Shown here piece by piece: positions 1 through 4,350 of a stretch of 6,660 nucleotides of DNA. The stretch is from Thermoplasmata archaeon (GTDB lineage: Archaea > Thermoplasmatota > Thermoplasmata > RBG-16-68-12): assembly GCA_021788795.1 (NCBI GenBank), contig JAJYKG010000121.1, forward strand, positions 1 through 6,660, read 5' to 3'. The first letter of the stretch is position 1. Every line of letters starts with the position of its first letter. The notes under the pieces were generated by a model, which worked only from the letters and a program-made list of their open reading frames with translations, was not told the origin of the DNA and made no database searches. Both the position numbers and the translations under genes were made by a program.

Positions 1-19
1 GGGGGGAGGGTGAAACGGC

Positions 20-316
20 ATGACGGCGCAGCTTCGAATGTACCAGATCAAGGAGGGCGAGCTCGACACCTTCATCGAGGAGTGGCGGAGGACGATCGTC
101 CCCGTGCGGACGTCGTTCGGCTTCAAGGTCGAGGGCGCCTGGTGCAACCGGCAGACGAACGAGTTCTTCTGGATCATCTCCTACGACGGGCCGGAGGGGT
201 TCGAGGCGCGGGAGGCCGCGTACCTCGACTCGCCTGAGCGGAAGGCGGTGTCTCCGAACCCGGCGCGGCACCACACGCATGCGGACACGCGCCTCATGAC
301 GACCGTCCCGTTGTGA
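20..316 (+). CDS. NIPSNAP-like small alpha/beta-barrel protein
   Basis: A 98-residue protein of the dimeric ferredoxin-like alpha/beta-barrel type, closest in my reading to the NIPSNAP family. The N-terminal strand and helix (residues 4-24, LRMYQIKEGELDTFIEEW) follow the family pattern of a strand ending in a 'K-x-G-x-x-x-x-F' turn and an amphipathic helix. A strand carrying GAWCNRQTNEFFWIISYDG (39-57) matches the family segment 'G.W.....N....I..Y.', followed by a helix (58-69). The C-terminus holds a HHTH cluster (84-87) after a Pro/Arg-rich turn. The ATG at 20 is preceded by GGAGGGTGA at 5-13, a near-perfect Shine-Dalgarno six bases away, so the start is well supported. The function of such proteins is largely unknown; some relatives are monooxygenases or bind small ligands, but nothing here fixes a substrate. 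Its promoter lies outside the window. The next gene has its own TATA box, so the two are probably separate transcripts. The family call is by eye. Confidence 0.75.
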   Translation: MTAQLRMYQIKEGELDTFIEEWRRTIVPVRTSFGFKVEGAWCNRQTNEFFWIISYDGPEGFEAREAAYLDSPERKAVSPNPARHHTHADTRLMTTVPL

Positions 317-346
317 CGGCGGCGAACCCCAGGACTCCGGGCGATG

Positions 347-354
347 TTTAAATA
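347..354 (+). promoter_or_regulatory. TATA box of the AAA+ ATPase gene
   Basis: TTTAAATA is a consensus-like archaeal TATA box in a GC-rich intergenic stretch, about 65 bases before the ATG at 416. With the usual archaeal spacing of about 25 bases, transcription would start near 375, giving a leader of about 40 nt. The upstream bases (GGCGATG) make only a weak BRE, unlike the other promoters in the window. Confidence 0.7.
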
Positions 355-363
355 GGCCGGGCC

Positions 364-377
364 GCCTCTTGAGAGGC
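364..377. repeat. Inverted repeat at the expected transcription start of the ATPase gene
   Basis: GCCTCT-TG-AGAGGC is a perfect 6-bp dyad around a 2-bp centre. It begins ten bases after the TATA box and ends at the predicted transcription start, a common place for archaeal repressor operators. The 2-nt centre is too tight for a good RNA hairpin, so a DNA operator is the better guess. No regulator is identified. Confidence 0.4.
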
Positions 378-380
378 TGC

Positions 381-411
381 GGGAGGCGCCGCGCCGTCTC
401 CCGGAGGGGAG
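381..411 (+). promoter_or_regulatory. Structured leader with competing hairpins around the Shine-Dalgarno
   Basis: Bases 381-388 can pair with 395-402 (8 bp including one G-U, 6-nt loop), ending directly against the Shine-Dalgarno GGAGGGG at 403-409. The CTCCC at 398-402 can instead pair with GGGAG at 407-411, a 5-bp hairpin with a 4-nt loop that would hide most of the Shine-Dalgarno. The two pairings exclude each other. The start codon is at 416. The pairings are seen in the sequence; a regulatory role is inference, and GC-rich leaders pair easily by chance. Confidence 0.35.
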
Positions 412-415
412 CTGG

Positions 416-1435
416 ATGGGAAAGGAAGACCGCGACCAGTGGATCGTGAAGTGCCCCAAGTGCGGCCGCGTCGAGGACTCCTGCCGCCACGTATCGCGGG
501 ACGACGTCCGCCGGATTCTGCGTCTCCTCAAGGCGGGCGTGGAGGTCTTCCCCGCGGACGAGGAGGAGCCGGAGACCCCGGAGCCGCACTTCCACGAACC
601 CGTGCACCTCGCCCACGTGGTGGCGCCCCGCTACACCTGGTCCGACCTCGTCCTCGCCCCGGCGACGCGCGAGGGCCTCGACGATGCGCTCACGGAGCTA
701 CGCCACAAGACCCTCATGTACAAGGGCTGGGGCCTCCGCAAGGTCGTGAAGAAGACGAAGGGGATCTCCCTCCTGTTCGCGGGCCCGCCGGGCACGGGGA
801 AGACGATGGCCGCGGAGGCGATCGCCCACGAGCTCGGCAAGGCGCTCCACGTGGTCAACTACGCACAGATGGAGAACATGTGGGTCGGGGAGACGGAGAA
901 GAACATCGAGCGCACGTTCGCCAAGGCGGTCGAGGACGAAGCCGTGCTCTTCTTCGACGAGGCGGACGCCGTGTTCTTCCGCCGCGGTTTCATGACCACC
1001 CCGTGGATGAACCGCGACGTGAACGTCCTCCTGAGCCACATCGAGGCGTTCCCCGGCGTGGTCATCCTGGCGACGAACCTGGCGCGGGCCCTCGACAAGG
1101 CCCTCGACCGGAGGATCGACATCGCGGTGGAGTTCCCGCTCCCGGACGCCGCCCTGCGCCGCGAGCTCTACCGCCGCTGCGTGCCGAAGCAGGCGCCCCT
1201 CTCGAAGGACGTGGACTTCGACGCGCTCGCCCGCAAGTACGTCCTCAGCGGAGGATCCATCCTGAACGTCGTGCGGCAGGCGATGCGCAGCGCGCTCAAG
1301 CGCGGGAAGCGCCACCGGATCACCCAGGACGACTTCCTCCGAGCCGCGGAGCGCGAGACGCGCAAGGCCACGCTCCTGGCCCAGGACCATCTGGCGCCCT
1401 CCCTGCGGCAGGAGCGGATCCGCGGCTACGCGTGA
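416..1435 (+). CDS. AAA+ ATPase with N-terminal zinc-binding motif
   Basis: A 339-residue classical AAA (Pfam AAA, PF00004 type) ATPase with a single ATPase domain. The N-terminus carries a C-x2-C-x6-C-x-H motif (C13, C16, C23, H25) likely to bind zinc, then a short helix, an acidic linker (about 46-58) and a histidine cluster (H58, H60, H64, H67). The ATPase core shows Walker A GPPGTGKT (123-130), a pore-loop-like MWVGE (155-159), Walker B LFFDEAD (178-184), sensor 1 in ILATN (N221), an arginine pair in DRRID (R232, R233) and a small-domain GGSILNVV motif (279-286). Such enzymes form hexamers that remodel or unfold a partner. The zinc/His region is presumably the adaptor, but the target is unknown and no adjacent gene identifies it. 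The ATG at 416 has GGAGG at 403-407 and its own TATA box. It is much shorter than two-domain Cdc48/VAT proteins and has no peptidase domain, so it is not a proteasome, Lon or FtsH component in itself. Confidence 0.9.
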   Translation: MGKEDRDQWIVKCPKCGRVEDSCRHVSRDDVRRILRLLKAGVEVFPADEEEPETPEPHFHEPVHLAHVVAPRYTWSDLVLAPATREGLDDALTELRHKTLMYKGWGLRKVVKKTKGISLLFAGPPGTGKTMAAEAIAHELGKALHVVNYAQMENMWVGETEKNIERTFAKAVEDEAVLFFDEADAVFFRRGFMTTPWMNRDVNVLLSHIEAFPGVVILATNLARALDKALDRRIDIAVEFPLPDAALRRELYRRCVPKQAPLSKDVDFDALARKYVLSGGSILNVVRQAMRSALKRGKRHRITQDDFLRAAERETRKATLLAQDHLAPSLRQERIRGYA

Positions 1436-1444
1436 CGGACCGGC

Positions 1445-1738
1445 TCAGCGGCGCCGCGAGCCGCGGGCCTTCGACGCAGGTGCTCCGGCGGCCTCGCCCT
1501 CGATGCGGATCGTGTAGTCGTGGACGACCGGGTTCGCGAGGAGGCGGCGGCACATCTCTTCCGCGTCCGCCTTCGCGTGCGCGCCGTCGTCCGCGTCCAT
1601 GTCGACCAGGAAGAGCTTGGCGCTGTGGACGCCGCGGATCCCCTTGAACCCGAGCAGGTTGAGGGCCTTCCGGACGTTGTCGCCCTCCGGGTCCGTCACG
1701 CCCTTCTTGAGATGCACCTCGATGCGCACGCGGGTCAT
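1445..1738 (-). CDS. purS: PurS, small subunit of phosphoribosylformylglycinamidine synthase
   Basis: A 97-residue protein matching PurS, which with PurL and PurQ forms the multi-subunit FGAM synthase. This complex converts FGAR, glutamine and ATP to FGAM in de novo purine synthesis; PurS dimers bridge PurL and PurQ. The family hallmarks are clear: the VRIEVHLKKGVTDPEGDNV strand-turn (4-22), a helix reading KALNLLGFKGI (24-34), and MCRRLLANPVVHDYTIRIE (62-80). After residue 80 there is a basic, low-complexity tail (GEAAGAPASKARGSRRR) absent from typical PurS of 80-90 residues. The ATG at 1738 was chosen because homology begins there. The same frame runs open to 1861, but that extension lacks family similarity and runs past a TATA-like element at 1769-1784. 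The gene is alone: no purL or purQ is adjacent, although they are its usual neighbours. It converges on the ATPase gene with a 9-nt gap. Confidence 0.93.
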   Translation of the reverse strand: MTRVRIEVHLKKGVTDPEGDNVRKALNLLGFKGIRGVHSAKLFLVDMDADDGAHAKADAEEMCRRLLANPVVHDYTIRIEGEAAGAPASKARGSRRR

Positions 1739-1768
1739 CCGTCGCCTCGGTGCGGGGATGTCCCCCAC

Positions 1769-1784
1769 CCTCTTAGGCCTTTCC
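1769..1784 (-). promoter_or_regulatory. Possible BRE/TATA element of purS
   Basis: Read on the minus strand this is GGAAAGG followed by CCTAAGAGG, a BRE-like purine run and a weak AT core. Its core lies about 35 bases before the purS ATG, giving a predicted leader of about 10 nt. The core is a poor TATA match, so support comes mainly from position and from the GAAAG element shared with other promoters here. Confidence 0.4.
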
Positions 1785-1827
1785 GGCGCCCCCGCGACGA
1801 GGCGGGTGAATACGGAGGCAAAGAATG

Positions 1828-1851
1828 GCGGCGAAAGCATTTTATCGCCGC
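1828..1851. repeat. Perfect 7-bp inverted repeat bracketing a TATA box
   Basis: GCGGCGA (1828-1834), a 10-base spacer, then TCGCCGC (1845-1851). The spacer contains the AT core of the promoter for the PH-domain gene and the arms flank it, with centre-to-centre spacing of 17 bp. This is a suitable site for a dimeric repressor that would block TBP/TFB binding. No regulator gene is seen nearby; the operator role is inference. Confidence 0.4.
1832..1845 (+). promoter_or_regulatory. BRE/TATA element of the PH-domain membrane protein gene
   Basis: CGAAAG followed by CATTTTAT resembles an archaeal BRE plus TATA box and is the only AT-rich patch in the intergenic region. The core at about 1842 predicts transcription starting near 1867, about 15 nt before the ATG at 1882. 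This argues against the upstream in-frame ATG at 1825, which lies before the box. Confidence 0.6.
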
Positions 1852-1881
1852 AGGGGCGCATCGCCGGACGAGGACCTCCTC

Positions 1882-2403
1882 ATGATCCCCGCCACGCAGA
1901 CCACCGAGCATCGCGGAGAGCAGACGCTCCTGACGACCCGGCCCACCCGCTACATCTCCTTCCACTGGTACGTGCTGGCCGTCCTGTTCTTGCTCGTCGC
2001 GGCCCTGTTGTACCTCCACCCCTTCGCGTTCCTCCGGATTCAATGGCCCGGGGTCGCGTCGATCAGCTCCGAATGGATCGTCCTCGGTCTTCTCCTGCTC
2101 CTCGCCCTCTACTCGCTCGTCCGCGCGGAGCTGAAGCGGGCCACGACCCTGTACGTGATCACGGACAACAAGATCATCCGCCGCGACGGGATCCTCAGCA
2201 AGAACACGCAGATGATCCCGTACACGCAGCTCGAGCGCGTGGACCTGAACCAGAGCCTCGGGCAGCGCCTCCTTCACATCGGCAGCGTGGTCGTGGACAC
2301 GGGCGACGACACGCTCAAGATCGACCACATCCCCCACCCGGAGAAGGTCCAGCAGCTCCTGAGCCAGCGTATCGGCCGCCGGGCGTACGTGATGCAGCGC
2401 TGA
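1882..2403 (+). CDS. Two-TM membrane protein with bacterial-type PH domain (bPH2/DUF304)
   Basis: A 173-residue membrane-anchored PH-domain protein. It has two hydrophobic segments (about 27-46 and 64-80), then a bPH2-like domain at about 86-165. The domain shows the family pattern: a TTLYVITDNKIIRRDGIL strand pair (88-105), IPYTQLERVDLNQSLGQRLL (112-131, the conserved 'IP...I..V...QS...RL' motif) and GSVVVDTGDDTLKIDHI (134-150). The C-terminal helix ends in basic residues. Members of this family (related to YdbS/YdbT of Bacillus) sit in the cytoplasmic membrane with the PH domain likely cytoplasmic; their exact role is not settled. The start at 1882 is chosen over an in-frame ATG at 1825 because the TATA box lies between them and the extra residues show no family pattern. 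A GAGG at 1870-1873 is a possible Shine-Dalgarno, but it can pair with CCTC at 1878-1881. The following PRC-barrel gene has its own promoter. Confidence 0.85.
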   Translation: MIPATQTTEHRGEQTLLTTRPTRYISFHWYVLAVLFLLVAALLYLHPFAFLRIQWPGVASISSEWIVLGLLLLLALYSLVRAELKRATTLYVITDNKIIRRDGILSKNTQMIPYTQLERVDLNQSLGQRLLHIGSVVVDTGDDTLKIDHIPHPEKVQQLLSQRIGRRAYVMQR

Positions 2404-2441
2404 GCCGCGGCAATGCGACCCGCGGCCGGCGGAGGGTCTCA

Positions 2442-2456
2442 GAAAGGGAAAAATAA
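2442..2456 (+). promoter_or_regulatory. BRE/TATA element of the PRC-barrel gene
   Basis: GAAAGG followed by GAAAAATAA is the AT-richest stretch of the gap after the PH-domain gene. Its core at about 2452 predicts a transcription start near 2477, 14 nt before the ATG at 2491. An in-frame ATG at 2413 lies upstream of the box and is therefore rejected as the start. Confidence 0.6.
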
Positions 2457-2460
2457 GGAC

Positions 2461-2480
2461 CCGGGGATACGCCGCCCCGG
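2461..2480. repeat. Inverted repeat between TATA box and start of the PRC-barrel gene
   Basis: CCGGGG (2461-2466), an 8-base spacer, then CCCCGG (2475-2480). It begins five bases after the TATA core and reaches the predicted transcription start, as would an operator. The arms are pure G/C, so chance occurrence in this GC-rich genome is quite possible. Confidence 0.3.
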
Positions 2481-2490
2481 AGAGGCGCGC

Positions 2491-2733
2491 ATGAAGCTGT
2501 TCGCCACGGAGCTGCGGGGCAAGACGGTCATGACGGAGGACGGGCAGATCCTGGGGGTCCTCTCGGACTTCATCATGGACACCAAGTCGGGGAAGATCGC
2601 CTCGATCCTCGTGAGCCCCTCGGAGAACGTGGAGTCGCGGCTCTTCAAGACGGACGCGGAAGGGCGGCTCATCCTCTCGTTCAAGACGATGAAGGCCGTG
2701 AAGGACGTCATCGTGACGCAGCTCGCGGAGTGA
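2491..2733 (+). CDS. PRC-barrel domain protein
   Basis: An 80-residue protein that is essentially one PRC-barrel domain. The opening LFATELRGKTVMTEDGQILG (3-22) and VLSDFIMDTKSGKIASILV (23-41) are the conserved first half of the fold: a 'G..V...G..LG.V.D...D...G.I..L.V' pattern. The second half (42-80) is more variable and ends in the strand VKDVIVTQL. Small stand-alone PRC-barrel proteins are widespread in Archaea. Two in Haloferax (CdpB1 and CdpB2) act in cell division with SepF, while other PRC domains have been linked to RNA metabolism. Nothing here decides between these, so no symbol is given. The ATG at 2491 follows GGAGAGG at 2479-2485 and a TATA box at the right distance; the in-frame extension back to 2413 has no family similarity. 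The gene converges with marC. Confidence 0.88.
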   Translation: MKLFATELRGKTVMTEDGQILGVLSDFIMDTKSGKIASILVSPSENVESRLFKTDAEGRLILSFKTMKAVKDVIVTQLAE

Positions 2734-2734
2734 G

Positions 2735-2755
2735 CCGCGCCTCGGGACGGCGCGG
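2735..2755. terminator. GC-rich hairpin between convergent genes, possible bidirectional terminator
   Basis: CCGCGCC (2735-2741) and GGCGCGG (2749-2755) form a perfect 7-bp G/C stem with a 7-nt loop. They lie in the 28-nt gap between the convergent stops of the PRC-barrel gene and marC. No T-tract follows on either strand, and archaeal termination depends mainly on oligo-T, so it may instead be an RNA 3'-end stabiliser. Confidence 0.35.
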
Positions 2756-2761
2756 GCCCGG

Positions 2762-3430
2762 CTACTTCAGGATCGGGAACGCGGTCGTGATCCCGGTGAA
2801 TACGAACTGCACGGCGACCGCCGCAATCAGGATTCCCATGATCCGGGAGAAGGCATAGACGCCCATCCGTCCCATGCGCTGGAAGATCCGGTCGGCGTTC
2901 GAGAGGAGCACCCAGCCGATCGCCATCGTCACGATGATAGCGGACACCACGACCGCAATCTGGACGAGGTCAAGCGGACTGTAGGCGCCGGTCATGAGCA
3001 CGATGACGGTGGTGATCGCTCCCGGCCCCGCGAACATCGGGATGCCGAGCGGCACGACCCCGACCATCTCCTTCTGCAGGGCTTCTTCGCGGTCCTGCTG
3101 CGTGAGCTGCGTCCGCGGGCGCTCGCCCTGCATCATCGAGAGCCCGATGCGGAAGAGGAGGATGCCGCCGGCGACCTCGAAGGCCGGCAGCGTGGTCCCG
3201 AAGAAGGTGAAGATGCCCGTCCCGACGAGCGCGAAGACGACAAGCGTGCCCGTGGCCGCGGGGATGGCCTTCCCGATCACCCGCTTCTTGAGCTCGGGCG
3301 GATAGTCCTGGGTCAGGACCACGAAGAAGGAGGTCGCGCCCACGGGGTTGACGATGGCGAAGACCGCCGCGAAGCTGCTGGCGGCGAACGCGAGGTCGAC
3401 GGCCATGCGGTCGCGCCCCCACCACGCCAT
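2762..3430 (-). CDS. MarC family integral membrane protein
   Basis: A 222-residue membrane protein of the MarC (UPF0056) family, with about six transmembrane segments. Family motifs are plain: FAIVNPVGATSFFV (24-37) in the first TM helix, AGGILLFRIGLSMMQG (87-102), PLGIPMFAGPGAITTVIVL (127-145) and FSRIMGILIAAVAVQFVFTGI (194-214). The hydrophilic loop at about 101-122 links TM3 and TM4. The biochemical function is unknown; the old link of MarC to multiple antibiotic resistance in E. coli was not upheld. The first ATG (3430) lies 6 nt after the trmI stop, with no Shine-Dalgarno. An in-frame ATG at 3406 (MAVDLAF) fits the usual family N-terminus better and sits about 30 bases after a TAATATC stretch, so it may be the true start. 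Gene order and spacing suggest co-transcription with trmI. It converges with the PRC-barrel gene. Confidence 0.9.
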   Translation of the reverse strand: MAWWGRDRMAVDLAFAASSFAAVFAIVNPVGATSFFVVLTQDYPPELKKRVIGKAIPAATGTLVVFALVGTGIFTFFGTTLPAFEVAGGILLFRIGLSMMQGERPRTQLTQQDREEALQKEMVGVVPLGIPMFAGPGAITTVIVLMTGAYSPLDLVQIAVVVSAIIVTMAIGWVLLSNADRIFQRMGRMGVYAFSRIMGILIAAVAVQFVFTGITTAFPILK

Positions 3431-3436
3431 CCGATA

Positions 3437-4192
3437 TTAGAACGTGTCGAGGACCTTTCGCGCGAAGGTCAGGTATCCCGTGTGCCCCAGGGCGGCGAAG
3501 GAAGGCCGCACGCCGACGTCCCGCACCTCCATCTCGCGCTCGATGAGTTCGACCGTGCGCAGGTCCACAAAGGGCCGTCCACGGATCGCGCCGACGGTTT
3601 CCTTGACCTGCTCCATGTTCGGCGAGAAGGTCGCGAGCGCGCCGCAAGCGCGGAGGGCGTCCCAAGCCGCCGGCACCGCGGCCCACGGGTCCGGGAGGTC
3701 CAGGAGCACGGCGTCCAAGTCCTTCTCCGGCACGCCCGCCCGGACGTCGCCCAGCCGGAGTTCGACGCGGTCCGCGAGGCCCAGCCGCTCCACGTTGCGG
3801 CGGGCGACCGCGAGGAAGTCCTCCCGGAGGTCGTAGGAGACGACGCGCCCGCCCGGACCGACGTGGCGGGCGAGGGCGACCGTGAGGGCGCCGGATCCCG
3901 CGCCCGCCTCGAGGACGCGCGCGCCCGGGACGACGTCCGATTCGAAGAGGAGGGAGGCCAGGTCCTTGGGCGCGAGGGTCTGCGCCTCCCGGTCCAGGGC
4001 GGCCCGGTAGTCCTGGGGGGTCGGCTCGAGCACGAGGAACGAGCGACCGCCCACGGAGAGCTTCCGGCCCACGCTGGCGCGGAGGCGGGCCACGTCGAAC
4101 GTTCCGAGCCCAGGGACCTTCGCAGTCACGCCGTCGAGCGCGACCGCGTGGCGTCGGCCGTGCGGGTCGAGGAGGATGAGGAAGCCGGGCAA
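3437..4192 (-). CDS. trmI: tRNA (adenine-N1)-methyltransferase TrmI, archaeal type
   Basis: A class I SAM-dependent methyltransferase of about 251 residues, the length of archaeal TrmI. These tetrameric enzymes make m1A at position 58 (and 57 in some Archaea) of the tRNA T-loop. Numbering from the TTG at 4192, an N-terminal beta-barrel (1-60) precedes QTLAPKDLASLL (71-82), SAM motif I VLEAGAGSGALT (93-104), VSYDLREDF (118-126), the catalytic-region DLPDPW (165-170), SPNMEQV (190-196), and the C-terminal R229 with HTGYLTFARK (237-246). All are TrmI hallmarks. The frame stays open to an ATG at 4276, giving 279 residues, but that extension has no family similarity, and two TATA-like elements lie inside it. 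The TTG at 4192 places the N-terminus within a few residues of Pyrococcus TrmI as I recall it, and lies about 26 bases from a TATA-like core, so a nearly leaderless TTG start is the best guess. marC follows 6 nt downstream. Confidence 0.93.
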   Translation of the reverse strand: MPGFLILLDPHGRRHAVALDGVTAKVPGLGTFDVARLRASVGRKLSVGGRSFLVLEPTPQDYRAALDREAQTLAPKDLASLLFESDVVPGARVLEAGAGSGALTVALARHVGPGGRVVSYDLREDFLAVARRNVERLGLADRVELRLGDVRAGVPEKDLDAVLLDLPDPWAAVPAAWDALRACGALATFSPNMEQVKETVGAIRGRPFVDLRTVELIEREMEVRDVGVRPSFAALGHTGYLTFARKVLDTF

Positions 4193-4214
4193 CGCTTCGG
4201 GATACCCGCGGCTC

Positions 4215-4228
4215 GCTAAAGGCTTTCC
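4215..4228 (-). promoter_or_regulatory. Possible BRE/TATA element of trmI
   Basis: On the minus strand this reads GGAAAG followed by CCTTTAGC. The core lies about 26 bases before the proposed TTG start at 4192, the distance for a leaderless or nearly leaderless archaeal transcript. The AT core is short; the GAAAG part is shared with other promoters in the window. Confidence 0.45.
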
Positions 4229-4244
4229 AGGAGGGCAGCCTCGC

Positions 4245-4260
4245 GGGGAAGGCCTTATAT
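4245..4260 (+). promoter_or_regulatory. BRE/TATA element of the liv operon
   Basis: GGGGAAGG followed by CCTTATAT is a good archaeal BRE plus TATA box. The core at about 4258 predicts transcription from about 4283, giving a leader of roughly 68 nt before livH. Because ATATAAGG also reads as a TATA box on the other strand, it might in addition serve trmI. Confidence 0.6.
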
Positions 4261-4289
4261 CGACACGGCGTATCATGGCGGTGACGAGG

Positions 4290-4307
4290 CGCGCAGGCGG
4301 CTGCGCG
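4290..4307 (+). promoter_or_regulatory. Hairpin in the livH leader
   Basis: CGCGCAG (4290-4296), tetraloop GCGG, CTGCGCG (4301-4307): a perfect 7-bp stem in the predicted 5' leader of the liv operon, 43 bases before the start codon and clear of the ribosome binding site. It could stabilise the leader or be a regulatory structure. No T-tract follows, so an attenuator-type terminator is not supported. Confidence 0.4.
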
Positions 4308-4322
4308 TGCGAAGGGGCGGCG

Positions 4323-4344
4323 AGGGAGGACCAGGGAGGAGGGG
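4323..4344 (+). promoter_or_regulatory. Tandem Shine-Dalgarno region of livH
   Basis: AGGGAGGA occurs twice, at 4323-4330 and 4333-4340, the second running into GGGG. The downstream copy is well spaced from the ATG at 4351 and fixes that start. The upstream copy, ten bases earlier, has no start codon of its own. Confidence 0.6.
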
Positions 4345-4350
4345 CCCATC

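Noticed and set aside
439..1647. Long plus-strand frame of 402 codons overlapping the ATPase gene
   Set aside because: The translation is Arg/Pro/Gly-rich low complexity, typical of an alternate frame of a GC-rich gene; the overlapping AAA+ gene has every expected motif.
1739..1861. N-terminal extension of purS to 1861
   Set aside because: PurS similarity starts at MTRVRIEVHL (1738); the extension lies across the intergenic region and probable promoter.
1825..1881. Upstream in-frame ATG for the PH-domain gene
   Set aside because: The TATA box at about 1839-1845 lies downstream of this ATG, so a transcript from it could not include the codon; the added residues also lack family similarity.
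1599..2456. Plus-strand frame spanning purS and the PH-domain gene
   Set aside because: It covers two recognisable genes and their shared intergenic promoters, and its product has no recognisable domain.
2413..2490. Upstream in-frame ATG for the PRC-barrel gene
   Set aside because: It precedes the TATA box at 2448-2456, and PRC-barrel similarity begins only at the ATG at 2491.
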